A DNA stretch of 64,000 nt from Monocercomonoides exilis (Eukaryota; Preaxostyla; Oxymonadida; Polymastigidae). Positions 23,211 through 34,173 of this stretch are shown here, piece by piece. Position 1 is the stretch's first letter; each line of letters starts with the position of its first letter. The stretch is taken from positions 374,501-438,500 of the forward strand of contig LSRY02000031.1 in NCBI GenBank assembly GCA_001643675.2, read 5' to 3'. Both the position numbers and the translations under genes were made by a program. The notes under the pieces were generated by a model that saw nothing but the letters and a program-made list of their open reading frames with translations, searched no databases and was not told the DNA's origin.

Positions 23211-23987
23211 AAAATAATTCATGAAAAATATTTGTGACAAAAAAGAATTTAAAGAAATAAAAACAACACATACAACGTATTGAGTATAGATTAAAGAAAA
23301 ATGATAAAAAAAGGAGATAACTAATTTTGCATAAAAAGAATTGAAGAAATTTCAATAAACAAAATATTTCAAAATTCTCACTGAATATGCATTGATGCAT
23401 ATCAAAATTTAAACAACAGCAACTAGCTTGTTTAAATAACAAAAAATCAATGTTTCACTTATCATTGAGCAAGTTAAACACAAATAAACTTCAAAAATAT
23501 GTGCGTAAAACTGTGCCGTTCAAACTTCGTTTTCGAAGATTTAAATAATAGCATTCAACAAAAAACAATAAAATAAACATAATACAAAAAAATAGCAGAC
23601 AGCAATCTTTCTTTTAATAGCTTATCACAAAAAATATACGATCTTCGAAAAAAAGGTATACTACATGTATATTCACTAAAATAATTATTGCAAGTTAAAA
23701 GACATATAAATTGTTTTAAATGCCCGCTGAAACATTTTATTGCAAACCTTTCTCTTAAGCTGTAGTTGAGCTTTCTGCATGCTTTTTTCATCTTTATGGT
23801 TTTGATCAAATATAAAAAATAATTTTCTAATTTAAATCACCCACTTTTATTAACAAACATAAAATTTAACATTCACAAAAATCTTATAAAACAAAAACAA
23901 GAATACTCAAAAAGAATTGAGATGACTTTAACGTTGAAAAATCCGACTATTTCGAGTCACCAACTACCGTGTTTTCCACCAAGGGTA
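23211..23987 (-). repeat. Right arm of the fold-back element
   Basis: 777 bp, reverse complement of 22114-22890. Similarity stops at GAATTATTTT on the inner side and at GGGTA on the outer side. Confidence 0.85.
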
Positions 23988-24539
23988 TCCAAATTAAAAC
24001 CCTTTTTTTTTTTCAATCATAAAATTCAACAATAAAAACATATCCCTGTCAAAGAATATTGAGATTATATATATATTATGAAATCACAATATCCGTGAAG
24101 TGTTTTGAGAAACATTTAGCCCCATAATAACATAAAAATTCCTGCACTTTTTCTTTTCCGTTTTCCGGAGTTTCATGAATATATTGAGAAATATTTCTGA
24201 TGAAACTTGCACAAACATTTATTTATTTTTCATTTTTACATGGATGAAGAGGGAATTTTCAGTTTGTTTCAGTAATTTTAACAAACAGAAAATTTCTCAT
24301 TTTGAAGGCAGATAAAGCACAAATGTTTTTATTCACTTTCCTTCCTGCTCTATAATTTGTATTATTACGAAAACTCTGCTTTTACACCTTAACCTAATGA
24401 TATCAATAACTAAATGGCATATTTTTGAAAAATGATTCATTCAAGGCCATTCCACGTGATACCTGAGCAAAATAGACATATTTAGTATAACTGTTTGTTT
24501 TTATATGTGTTTCTTTTTGACCAATTTTATTTACTTCAG
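23988..24539. other. AT-rich intergenic DNA
   Basis: No gene seen. It begins with a 12-13 base T run directly outside the fold-back element. Confidence 0.5.
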
Positions 24540-25740
24540 AAATGCTGCAATTGGTTCGAAAATGCAAAAGAAATGATTGTTTTCAAGACTCGGAATCTGA
24601 GGGGAAAGCAGATCTCAGAGCTTCAACAACAGAAATGCCAAATGAATTGAAGGTTTGAGGTTTTCTTTTAACAAAATTATTTTTGATATTTGCTTTTAGG
24701 AACGTTTTATTCAATCATCAGAAAATGGATTATTTTGATTATTAATCACAGAAACTTTCAAATCCTTCTCCGATTGCACAAAGATGTGAATAACATAACA
24801 ACACAATAGCGAAAATGGGAATATGGAAATTATTTTCTGGAAAAAGCAGTTATCAAGATTGAGCAATCTCCAAATCTTAGCTGATTTGACAAACAAGTAA
24901 TTGAAAATTCGAAATGAAGACAAGAAAAGGCTGAATTGAAGAATTTTTGAAGGAACAGGAAAATATCTGAAAAAGATAGAATTTCATTGGATAACTATTC
25001 AAGAATGAAATGAAACGAGATTGAACAAAAAATAAATCTGCAATTTGAATTTAAAGGAGAATTCAGAAATTGACAGAAAATATTGTATGCCTCAAAGAAG
25101 AAGAAGACTTGAAAAACAGTTGATTAGAAATTGAAGAGAACATAATGGGGATCATCAAGAGAAACAATTGAAGAAAAATCAGAAAAGAGAAAGAACAGAG
25201 GATAAATAATCAAAAATCAATTTCTCTTTTGAAAAAACGGTAAAAAAAGAAATTCCATTAAAAAACGTGTCAGAAAAGGAGGATTCGGAGATACGATGAA
25301 GAGTTGAAGCAATTTTTACTGAATGAAGCAAAAGCAATAATGAGCGGCTTTGGAGCATTCGGAATTATTTCTTGGTATTTTTATTTTTATTTCTTTTCAT
25401 TTTTTGATATTTTTTTTCTCTATTTGTATTTTCAGAAATATTTAAAACCAGGTGAAGAAAATAGGGCGATATCAAATGAATGAAAATAATTTAACGAGAA
25501 AGGGGATTACGAAAAGGAGATAAGAATTAGAAACATTTCATTCAAACGGAATATACAAGAAAGATGAGATTCAAGAATATTAAAGAAAAAAGAAAAAATT
25601 TATTGAAGAAGGCAGTTTCTTGAAATTAATGTTAAAATAGAATGAATAAGAAAAATGGAAATAAAAGCAAAGAATTGGATTTTGAAAATGGAATCAATGC
25701 AGGAAATTATATTTATTTATTGTTCTTATAGATAATGGGA
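24540..25740 (+). pseudogene. Possible decayed coiled-coil gene
   Basis: Purine-rich + strand with short coding-like islands and intron-like scars. The segment 24541-24655 follows a CTTCAG acceptor-like site and ends at AAG|GTTTGAGG; a matching GCTTTTAG lies 45 bases later. A second island at about 25290-25375 reads YDEELKQFLLNEAKAIMSGF. It is followed by an intron-like stretch (GTATTTTTAT ... TATTTTCAG). Frames are broken by many stops and no homology is recognised. This may simply be A/G-rich 5' flank of the receptor gene; confidence is low. Confidence 0.25.
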
Positions 25741-25787
25741 TAAAATCAGAAATATGGGATCATGAACCCATAATCATCATTGAAACA

Positions 25788-28700
25788 ATGATTCCCTTCG
25801 TTTTTCATGTGTGTTTGTTGTCAGCCATTTGTAGCAAAGATGGAAATGATAGATTGAGAAATGAATATGATTCTTTCCATGTTCGTGGAATGGAGAAGAG
25901 AAGTATTTTTGGGAAGGGAAGTATTGTTCAAATGTTCTGCGAAATGTTTAACTCATCAGTTGAATTGAAGGGGATGTTGCTTGAAAAGCCAGATAATTGT
26001 GCGATGCTCGAAATAAGAGCAGGATCATTGCTGCAGGTTGAGGGGAGTGTGTTTGAGAGAAACAATGAGATGAATGGTCATTATGTGAGGAATGGAGGGA
26101 CATGCTCACTGATTAACACGACTTTGAGTGTCGTGAATTGTCAGGAATGTGGAATGATGGGGAGTGTGGTGGAGATGGAAGGGGGTGATTTGTCTTCGTT
26201 GTTTGTGAGAAATAGTGAGTTTGAGGATGTTGTGTTTTGTGGGAGCGGATGCAGTTTTTTGAGAGATGGTTCAGGAAGTCTTGAAGGAATACAAAACTGC
26301 AAATTTGCGAATATCACAAAGAAATCTTGTGTGACAGAGGAAATGCAAACTGTGAAAGAGAGGATGATGATGAAGAGTTCAATGGAGAATTGTGATGTTA
26401 AACGATCGATGAATGTGCTGGAGGGAGGGATTGTGAGTGGAACAGAAGGATCCGTTTCTTTTTTTTGCAATAATTGCACATTTGTTCAGAATGAAAGAGT
26501 GGATCGGAAAGTGAGAAACACAAATAGGGTTGAAACCACTGTGACACAGACACATAAGAATGCTGAATGGATTGGATGCAATGCTTCATGTGGTGGAGCA
26601 CTGTATGTTCATGATAATTCGAGTGCAACACTGACTGTTGAGAATTCGTCATTTGTGAAGTGCAACGCGACATCCACAAGAGGAGGAGGAATATTTGCTT
26701 TGAAAATTGGAGAATGCACTGTAAAACATTCCACATTTGTTGAGTGCTATTGTGTTTCATCAACAAATAATGGAGGTGCTGGGATAGAAATCGAGAGTAT
26801 TACTGAACAGGTGCTTGTTGATAATTGTTTGTTCCAAGATGGATGGTCTGGAAATGATGCTGGAGGACTTGGAATCTGGAGATCGAATATTAAAAAGTCA
26901 AAAGACTGCGTGTTTAATTGTTTTTTCCAAAATTGTAGTGTACATAATTCAACGAGTTCAGATGGTGGAGGATTGGCGAATTGGTATAATTTAAATAAAA
27001 TTGTTGCACATAACTGTCTTTTTCAAGGATGCCATTCAGATTTACATGGAGGAGGTGTAAGTATCATGGAAAATGGATATAGTGGAAATCTTTTGTGGTT
27101 TTGCTTTTTTCATAACAATACTGCTCCATATGGTAATGACTTTTATGTGGATGACTATTCCACAGACTCCCAGATTGTTTATTGTTATTCAACAAGAACT
27201 GGCGGAAATAGATATTATGCAGGTGGAGATAAGAGCGATTGGCTTCCCAATGAAGGAGGAAGAAGCAGATTTGTCGCTTCGAAGGAGAATCAGACAAATG
27301 CGAACGATTCATTCAGCTGTGGATTGAATGAATCGTGTGCATGCCTCACAATAAGCCATTGCCTTTCCCAAATGATTGAAGGATTTGTGGAAGAAATCAA
27401 GGTGTTGAGTGGAACAGTTGTGGAAGAAAAAGGAGTTGATGTTGGGGAGAAAACGATCACTGTGAATGGTGTTTCTTCATCTGGTTCTTCCATTGAAACA
27501 AAATTTGAGGGAAATGGACTGAGTCTGTTTTGTGTTGGAACAGGGAAATTGAGTGTGAGTGATCTGTCAGTTGTTCACAACACCTCATATGAAAACAACA
27601 GGCAAGGCAGACTGTTTGAGGTTGAGGGAAGTGGGTTGATGGATGTGAAGAGAATGAACATCTCGATGGATTCAGCTCATTCGGAAGAGAGGAGCATTCA
27701 AAACTCACTTGTGAAAGTGGAAGGGGGAGAGTTGAAGATGCAAGATGTGAGATGGGGCAGAGAATTCAGCACAACGAGTGTGATATCACTTTCTCAAGGA
27801 TCTTCTGTGACATTGTCTCTGGAAAACTGCACATTCAACAACATTGTGAGAACAACAGCAGGATCATCTCTGATAAGTGCCAGTGAAGGGTCATATTCGA
27901 TAACTCTTGATGGATGCACGATTGATGGTTGTGGGAATGAAGACTCTGAGTTTGGAGGAGGGATGATGGTTGAAATGGGAAGTGGGAGTTCATTGAGTGT
28001 GAAAGGAGGTATTGTGAAGAACTGTTATGCCTCAACAATTCAAGGCAGAGGAGGAGGGATTGGGCTGAAAGTGAGAGACGCAAGTTCAGAGTTTCTGATT
28101 TCATCAGGATTTGAAGGAAACAGGGCCAGATGGGGAAGTGACATTTTTGTTGACTCGATCGATCTGGAATCAACTGCAACAAGTGGGAAGATCGCTTCAT
28201 TGACTGCTTCATTGGAAACAAAGAGCAAGATGCAGGGATATGAAAATGGGGATGAATCGTTCCCTATTCCACTGTGTGTCTATTTGTGGAACAACTTTTC
28301 AGCACCAGCGTTTGTTGGAGGAGGATCATTGAGCCATGATTTCTCGAAGTGTGGATTTGAAGAGTTTCCGTGTTCATCTATTTCGAAGGCAGCCACAATC
28401 CACTTTGAAGGGAAGAAAAAGGATGTTGCTCTTCTTGAGCCATTTGTCTTTGAGGAGGAATTGGGGTTGACTTCAGATGAATGGAGCATCGCATCCAAAG
28501 AGAACGAGATGAAGTGTGATGTTTGTGATCGGAAAGAGGGAGCTCAAAGTGGATTGATTGAAAACACAGTTTCTGTGTGTGTGACAGGCATTGTATTTTC
28601 ATTGAAGAAATCGCTGATGTTTCATGAGAGTGTGTTTGAGTGCCATTCAGGGAAGCTCACACTGAATGGATGTGGGATGGAAGGAGGCACTGAGTCTATT

Positions 28701-31700
28701 TCAACAGTGTTTGTGAAGGCTGTTGGGGGGGTTGTGGAGGTGAGTGAGTTTGGATCAGAGAATATGAAAATTGGAGATTCATCGATATTTGTTGTTGAAG
28801 GGAATGCTGAAAGTGTGCCTTCACTGAATATGACGAACAGCCATTTTTCCGAAATCACATTTGGTGATGGGTGTGTTGTTGAGTGCCACGAGGGGATTGT
28901 TGAAGAGATGTCAGGATGCACATTTTCATCGATCACTCGTTGGAAGGGAAGTGGAGGATGCATCAGCATCACGAACAAGAATGATAATAATGGAAGAGAT
29001 TTCAAAGTGAAAATAGAAGACTGCACATTCGAAGGGTGTGCTATCACTGGAGAGGAGGGAACTGAGATTGGAGGAGGTGCACTCTTTTGTGAGGCATCTT
29101 CAAAAACGAATCTGTTGATTAATATGTGTTCGTTTTATTGTTGCACAGCACCATATGGAGAGGGAAGTGTTGGATATGGAGGAGGAATAATGTTGAAGAT
29201 AATAAACGAGGAAGAGGCAGGGTTTGTGATATCCTCACCAGTTTTTTCATCTGAGAAGCCGAACAATGCGAAATATGGGAAGGATCTGTTCATTTCATCT
29301 CCATCGCTTGCCAAGAGCATCAAGAACGAAACACTTCCATTTGTGAAAGATAGACTGGAGGAATTGACCGAAGACTCTCTGATGGGATATGATGGAGAAA
29401 ACAAGGAGTGTGCAATCCCACTGATCTATTTCTGGAAAGAGGTTGAATCGAGTGTATATATTGCAGAGGAAGGAAACAATATTGTTGCGTGTGGCTTTCC
29501 AAATCTTCCGTGCCGATCTGTTGATTATGGGATGAATCGGATTGGCAGTTCAACAGTGGAGCAGATGATGATTCATGGGATTTGTGATGTGAGGAGTGAA
29601 ATGAGTGTGAGCGGGATGAAGGTTGAAGGAACAAATGGTGAGTCAGACAAAATCCAATTTACTCAAACACTTGAAGGGGATGGAGATGCTGTTGTTGAGT
29701 GCAAAGGGGTTGTTCAGTTCAGTGAATTGGGGATTCTGATTCCCAGTGCCTTTGAGAATGGAGCAAAGATCCTTATCCAGACAGGTTCAGATGCAGTCAA
29801 AACGGGTGTTATTGGATGCTCAATTCACGCAATTGGCAATGATGAAAGTGATGTGTCATTTGTTCTGATCAGTGCATTGAAAGGAATTATTTCTATTGAA
29901 AATACAGAAATAGCTGGATTCTCAACGATGCATGAGATAATGAGCATATCAGCTGATTGTGTGACAACCATGAACAGTGTGACATTTGAAGATATTTCAT
30001 TGATCGGGAAAAGTGCAATCACGATGAGTGAAAGTGTGATTTCTGAGAGGAAGAATGATAATGAAGGAGAAATATGGAACATTCTTTTTGAGCAATGCAC
30101 ATTTGTGAATGTGAAGCACAGCGTGTCAAACAACCCTTCATTGCTTTGTTGCGGTGAGCAAAATGTGGCGAAATTGAAAATGCACAATTCGACAATCCGT
30201 GATTGTGGATCAACAAGCTCGAATGAAGGGGGAGCTGTATTCTTTGGACTCAGCGAAGGCGGATTGTCGGAAATCAACCACACAAATGTGACAGAATGTT
30301 TCTGCTCAAACATTGGGAGAGGCGGAGGGATGTTTTTGAAATCACAGAGTGTCTCACAGAAGGCATTGCCATTTGTGCTGTCGAACATCACATTCAAGGA
30401 GAATGTTGCATCGAAGGGGAGAGATGTGTTTGTGAAGTGCACAGATCTTGACTCGCAGATAAGTGAGTCACAATTCCTGATAAATTTTGGGGAGCCATTT
30501 GTGAGGGAGCTGGCGATATGGGGGTGCACAGCAGACAATTATGGGGATGAAGAGGATCTGCTGAGGAGGGTGTTTGTGTTCAGGAGCGAATTCATATTTG
30601 TTTCATCGATTGTGGAGAACAGGAGCGACAGCAAGCAGTGCGGGGAGATGAAGAGCACATGCAGATCACTGAATGTTGGGGTGAGCCACATCATCCCATC
30701 GGATTATTCGCAGTTATTGATCTGGAACGAGACAGAATTGACTGGTTCGTGCTCAGCTGAGAAGGTGACGATCAAGTCGATGGAGGCGAGCAGGAATGGG
30801 GAGATAAAAGTGAATGAAATTAATTTAGCTGATGAAGGAGCTGTGAGAACTTCAGAATCTGTTCGATTTGAGAAGGTGTCATTTGTTTTTTGTGGAACGG
30901 AGAATATTGTCTGCTCGTGCTTGATGCACCAGCTGAATGGATCTCTCATTCTGGAATCTGTTTCATTTGTGTCAGAGAGCAGAACAGCAGAAAATACACA
31001 GACCCTTTTTGACTTTTCTCTGATTGTTGTTGAAGAAGGGTTGTTTGAGGCAGATCGATGCAGTGTTGGCCACTTGAAATTCTCAAAGGCTATATTCGAG
31101 ATATTGCATTCAGAAAGGGCAACATTTGAGGATGTGGGAGTGGATGGTGTCCAGTGCAAGAACTCGTTGATTGAATGTGGGAAAAGTGAGAAAGTGAGTA
31201 TTTCGAAGTTGGCAGCCACAAATATTGGGTTGGAAGAGAGAAGCCTGATCTCAGTTGAAAACAGCCACTCATCACTCGTTTTGTCATTGATATTATCATC
31301 ATTCACAAACATCAGCCGATCAACTTCTGGATCAAGCATTGTTTGCACAAGTCAGCCGATGAGTGGATTTGAGATGTGCAACTGCTCTTTTCATAAGTGC
31401 ACATCAGAGTCACCAAAGGGGAGCCAGGTGGCGATAACAAATGCAAACAAAATGTTAGTCGATTTGTGCGTGTTTGAGGGGAATCTGGAAACAGGAACAG
31501 AAAGGAATGGGGTTTCTGAGGAAGTGTGCAAATGGAATGGGTCAGTTGTTGACTTGTCGATGAGTGAAGCAGTTGTGAGAGACACCACGATTTGCAGCTC
31601 GTCGAAGGGAGGGATGAGTGTGAGTGGAGGATCTGTGACGATAGAGGCATGCAATTTCAGCAACAACAATCCTTCGATTGAGAATTACCCATCAGTGAGA

Positions 31701-33515
31701 AGAAACATTATTTGTTCTGATTCTGGAGCATTGAATGTGGTGAGTTTGAAAGGTGGAGATGGGGTTAAAGATAATTCTTCACTTTGGATTCTGAATGAAG
31801 GATGCAATTTTGAGGGAATTATTTCTGAAAGAGCATCTTTATTCTTCATTCCAGTCCTGGAGAGTGTTGAAACAAAGGAAGTGGGAGAAGAAGTGGAGGT
31901 TGTGTTCAAAGGAAAGGAGCTGCTGCCATGCGACTTGTCATTCATGGTTGTGAGGCAGATGGGAGAAGAAAAGCAGATTGAGAAGCATGAGTTTGATGAA
32001 AGTGGATGTGTGTCAGAGACAGAAGTTGAAGGGAGACTGCCAAAAGAGACGATAATGGAAGCAGGAGAAATGGTGGAAGTGAGTGTGTGCATTCTGTTTG
32101 GAGATGACAATAATCCATCATCAACTGATTCTTTCATCCTGAAGAACAAGAGCGAATCAAAAACAAATGGAGAAGGAAAGCTTGTTGAAGGAGGAAAAGA
32201 AGGGAAATCTTTTTGGTTATTGATTGTTATTATCATGGGATTTGTTCTTCTTGTCATTCTGATTGTGGCAGTGATATTGGCTGTAAGATGGAGGAAACAA
32301 AAGAGAAGAACAGAGGAATTGGAAGAGATTGTGAATGACACAGTGAAAAAGGATCCGAAGCTGATTGAGATGGTGACAATGGAGATGTCACCTGAGGAAC
32401 AGTGGCGAAGAGCAGAGAGGGAGGCAGAGAAGAAGAATGAAGAGAGGATCAAAAAGAGAGTGTATGCGAAAAGCTTGGGGCACTCAGAATCATCTGAGCA
32501 TCTTCTGTCTGAGAGTGGTTCCACTGAATACATTCTGGGAAGAGATTCAGGAAAGATTCCTGATTGGGTTCTTGAGAAGGTTGAAGAAGAAGAGATTCAA
32601 AAGAGATCGCCATCGCCTTCCATTTCATCCACTTCAACAACTGACTCAGATTCAACATTTGTTAGAGGGGAGGATTTGTGCCCAACCACCTCATCGATGT
32701 CAAACTTGGTGGATGCAATGGCATGTTCTTCTCCTCATGAGAAGCTGATTGTGGACTTGAGGGATTCATTGTTCATGCTGTTGCATGGAAGGAACGAGAA
32801 GAAAGAGATGGCAATCGGTACTCTGCAGGAAAGGGAAATGACAGCTGCACAGGTCTTGTTCTGGGTGGCGAATGGGGCACTCCACTCCTTTGATGAAATA
32901 GAAAACCCACTTCAGTCATTGGCCAATCTGAGTCCTCACATTGTGCTGTTCTCCGAACACATGGTCATCTGCATTGTGATGCACTCTGACTTATTGTCTG
33001 ATGATGACTCAAATTCATCCTCCATCTCTTCATCAACAGTTGTCACATCTGCAAGTGACGATGATGAGGATAGTGACTCTCTTCCTTCATCAGCCTTTGA
33101 GGATGAGGACCTTTTCAAAAAAGAGTGCTTGAGATGGAAAGCACCAGAGCTGCTGATGAACAAGAAGATGGGGGCGACGAAGGAGTCGGTTGTGTTCTCG
33201 ATTGGGATGATGGTGTGGGAGTGTCTGACACTGCAGATTCCGTTTGGGGAGTATGAGGCAGAGGTTGCTGGACAGAAGATTGTGAATGGGGAAAGGCCTG
33301 ATGCAGTTCGAGTTCGTGAGTCAACGCTCTATCGATTCGTTTCACTGTGCTTTTCTCAGCAGATGGAAGAGAGGCCAGATCTTGTTGAAGCAAAAAGAGA
33401 GTTCATCCAGCGTTTTCCTCAGGGAGCTGCTGTACTCACAATTTCAGACGCCGTGGATTATGAGATGTACAGCCATTGTAACAAAAGTGAAGAGGAAGGT
33501 GAAGATTTTTTATGA
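25788..33515 (+). CDS. Beta-helix ectodomain receptor with cytoplasmic pseudokinase domain
   Basis: A single 2575 aa exon. Residues 1-16 (MIPFVFHVCLLSAICS) look like a short signal peptide. The ectodomain (to about 2135) has many beta-helix turns of the type GG(G/A)(I/L)...F..C, as in polymorphic-membrane-protein and pectate-lyase folds. Four module boundaries carry Cys-Gly...Cys-x-Ser at about residues 510, 854, 1234 and 1616. A membrane span (about 2141-2166) is followed by RWRKQKRR. The cytoplasmic part ends in a tyrosine-kinase-like remnant: RWKAPELL holds the APE motif (A2452-E2454), followed by VVFSIGMMVWECLTLQIPFG, the usual F-helix region. I see no GxGxxG loop, VAIK Lys, HRD or DFG, and an acidic Ser insert lies where the catalytic loop should be, so it should be catalytically dead. 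The likely role is surface recognition or adhesion with a non-catalytic signalling tail. This family is multicopy in oxymonads as far as I recall. Confidence 0.88.
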   Translation: MIPFVFHVCLLSAICSKDGNDRLRNEYDSFHVRGMEKRSIFGKGSIVQMFCEMFNSSVELKGMLLEKPDNCAMLEIRAGSLLQVEGSVFERNNEMNGHYVRNGGTCSLINTTLSVVNCQECGMMGSVVEMEGGDLSSLFVRNSEFEDVVFCGSGCSFLRDGSGSLEGIQNCKFANITKKSCVTEEMQTVKERMMMKSSMENCDVKRSMNVLEGGIVSGTEGSVSFFCNNCTFVQNERVDRKVRNTNRVETTVTQTHKNAEWIGCNASCGGALYVHDNSSATLTVENSSFVKCNATSTRGGGIFALKIGECTVKHSTFVECYCVSSTNNGGAGIEIESITEQVLVDNCLFQDGWSGNDAGGLGIWRSNIKKSKDCVFNCFFQNCSVHNSTSSDGGGLANWYNLNKIVAHNCLFQGCHSDLHGGGVSIMENGYSGNLLWFCFFHNNTAPYGNDFYVDDYSTDSQIVYCYSTRTGGNRYYAGGDKSDWLPNEGGRSRFVASKENQTNANDSFSCGLNESCACLTISHCLSQMIEGFVEEIKVLSGTVVEEKGVDVGEKTITVNGVSSSGSSIETKFEGNGLSLFCVGTGKLSVSDLSVVHNTSYENNRQGRLFEVEGSGLMDVKRMNISMDSAHSEERSIQNSLVKVEGGELKMQDVRWGREFSTTSVISLSQGSSVTLSLENCTFNNIVRTTAGSSLISASEGSYSITLDGCTIDGCGNEDSEFGGGMMVEMGSGSSLSVKGGIVKNCYASTIQGRGGGIGLKVRDASSEFLISSGFEGNRARWGSDIFVDSIDLESTATSGKIASLTASLETKSKMQGYENGDESFPIPLCVYLWNNFSAPAFVGGGSLSHDFSKCGFEEFPCSSISKAATIHFEGKKKDVALLEPFVFEEELGLTSDEWSIASKENEMKCDVCDRKEGAQSGLIENTVSVCVTGIVFSLKKSLMFHESVFECHSGKLTLNGCGMEGGTESISTVFVKAVGGVVEVSEFGSENMKIGDSSIFVVEGNAESVPSLNMTNSHFSEITFGDGCVVECHEGIVEEMSGCTFSSITRWKGSGGCISITNKNDNNGRDFKVKIEDCTFEGCAITGEEGTEIGGGALFCEASSKTNLLINMCSFYCCTAPYGEGSVGYGGGIMLKIINEEEAGFVISSPVFSSEKPNNAKYGKDLFISSPSLAKSIKNETLPFVKDRLEELTEDSLMGYDGENKECAIPLIYFWKEVESSVYIAEEGNNIVACGFPNLPCRSVDYGMNRIGSSTVEQMMIHGICDVRSEMSVSGMKVEGTNGESDKIQFTQTLEGDGDAVVECKGVVQFSELGILIPSAFENGAKILIQTGSDAVKTGVIGCSIHAIGNDESDVSFVLISALKGIISIENTEIAGFSTMHEIMSISADCVTTMNSVTFEDISLIGKSAITMSESVISERKNDNEGEIWNILFEQCTFVNVKHSVSNNPSLLCCGEQNVAKLKMHNSTIRDCGSTSSNEGGAVFFGLSEGGLSEINHTNVTECFCSNIGRGGGMFLKSQSVSQKALPFVLSNITFKENVASKGRDVFVKCTDLDSQISESQFLINFGEPFVRELAIWGCTADNYGDEEDLLRRVFVFRSEFIFVSSIVENRSDSKQCGEMKSTCRSLNVGVSHIIPSDYSQLLIWNETELTGSCSAEKVTIKSMEASRNGEIKVNEINLADEGAVRTSESVRFEKVSFVFCGTENIVCSCLMHQLNGSLILESVSFVSESRTAENTQTLFDFSLIVVEEGLFEADRCSVGHLKFSKAIFEILHSERATFEDVGVDGVQCKNSLIECGKSEKVSISKLAATNIGLEERSLISVENSHSSLVLSLILSSFTNISRSTSGSSIVCTSQPMSGFEMCNCSFHKCTSESPKGSQVAITNANKMLVDLCVFEGNLETGTERNGVSEEVCKWNGSVVDLSMSEAVVRDTTICSSSKGGMSVSGGSVTIEACNFSNNNPSIENYPSVRRNIICSDSGALNVVSLKGGDGVKDNSSLWILNEGCNFEGIISERASLFFIPVLESVETKEVGEEVEVVFKGKELLPCDLSFMVVRQMGEEKQIEKHEFDESGCVSETEVEGRLPKETIMEAGEMVEVSVCILFGDDNNPSSTDSFILKNKSESKTNGEGKLVEGGKEGKSFWLLIVIIMGFVLLVILIVAVILAVRWRKQKRRTEELEEIVNDTVKKDPKLIEMVTMEMSPEEQWRRAEREAEKKNEERIKKRVYAKSLGHSESSEHLLSESGSTEYILGRDSGKIPDWVLEKVEEEEIQKRSPSPSISSTSTTDSDSTFVRGEDLCPTTSSMSNLVDAMACSSPHEKLIVDLRDSLFMLLHGRNEKKEMAIGTLQEREMTAAQVLFWVANGALHSFDEIENPLQSLANLSPHIVLFSEHMVICIVMHSDLLSDDDSNSSSISSSTVVTSASDDDEDSDSLPSSAFEDEDLFKKECLRWKAPELLMNKKMGATKESVVFSIGMMVWECLTLQIPFGEYEAEVAGQKIVNGERPDAVRVRESTLYRFVSLCFSQQMEERPDLVEAKREFIQRFPQGAAVLTISDAVDYEMYSHCNKSEEEGEDFL

Positions 33516-33986
33516 ACCACAGCAACTTCGAACACAAAAGAAATTTCTGTCTTTTTTAATGTGCAGGAATCGTAGACATTCTCACTTCACCAGATATATT
33601 ATAAGACTTCTTTTTGCTGAGCATAAAGTTGCATGGATAGTTTGTTTCAGCAACAGCAAAAAAAAAGAAAGAAAGAAAGAAAAAGAAAAAGAAAAAGAAA
33701 AAGAAAAAGAAAAGAAAGAAAGAAAGAAAGAAAGAAAAAATTCATTGGCAATTTTCAACTTAACATGATAATCATTTTTCTTCAAGGTTTCTTTTCTTTT
33801 CTATTTTTCCAATTTTTGAAGTCGACTTTATTGCTCGAATTTTGATAAATTTTTATTTCCTTTTCCTAGAAAAGGTGTCATGAGCGAGCGCACAAAACCC
33901 GCTCCCTTCATCAGCAAAACCAAACAGTATCATTTCTTGATTCATATTTCAGACAGATTATTCTAAATCTTATTTAGAGGAATATA
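33516..33986. other. 3' flank of receptor gene
   Basis: No gene seen. It contains an AAAG/AAAAAG microsatellite (33658-33740) and runs up to the TA that borders the pogo-like element. Confidence 0.5.
33658..33740 (+). repeat. AAAG / AAAAAG microsatellite
   Basis: Tandem GAAA units change to GAAAAA units and back to GAAA over about 80 bases. It lies 140 bases after the receptor stop codon. Confidence 0.85.
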
Positions 33987-34008
33987 GTCAGGGACAAAAC
34001 CCGGGACA
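33987..34008 (+). repeat. Left terminal inverted repeat, pogo-like element
   Basis: 22 bp, reverse complement of 36163-36184, preceded by TA at 33985-33986. Confidence 0.9.
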
Positions 34009-34173
34009 CTTCAGTCTAGAATATTTTTTTTGAATGTTTATTTAAAACTATTCCGAATTATAAAACATTTCTTGATTAACTTTCTTGATTTCATCCTTTG
34101 AATACTTGTCAAAAAATTTGTCTCTTCAATAAGAAATTATATCAAATAGAATGATCAAACTTCCCTAAATCAT

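Larger units (their letters stand above)
22114..23987. mobile_element. Fold-back DNA element with 777-bp inverted arms
   Basis: The arms 22114-22890 and 23211-23987 are reverse complements with near-perfect identity. The only difference I noticed is CCCGG versus CACGG near the outer end. They enclose a 320-bp AT-rich centre. The outer ends read TACCCTTGGTGG and CCACCAAGGGTA, so a TA target duplication is possible. The open frames inside are identical mirror pairs and do not look like proteins; no transposase is present. This is a non-autonomous fold-back (long-TIR) transposon. The high arm identity implies recent insertion or arm homogenisation. Confidence 0.85.

Noticed and set aside
22292-23809. 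Identical 80-90 aa ORFs on opposite strands
   Set aside because: They are the two arms of the fold-back element read in mirror image. Cys/Phe/Lys-rich text of AT-rich DNA with no protein family signal.
32700-33515. Active protein kinase
   Set aside because: No visible glycine loop, VAIK Lys, HRD or DFG; only the APE and F-helix regions remain.
33658-33740. Poly-A tail of a retroposed gene after the receptor
   Set aside because: The tract is a regular AAAG/AAAAAG microsatellite, not pure A, and lacks target duplications.
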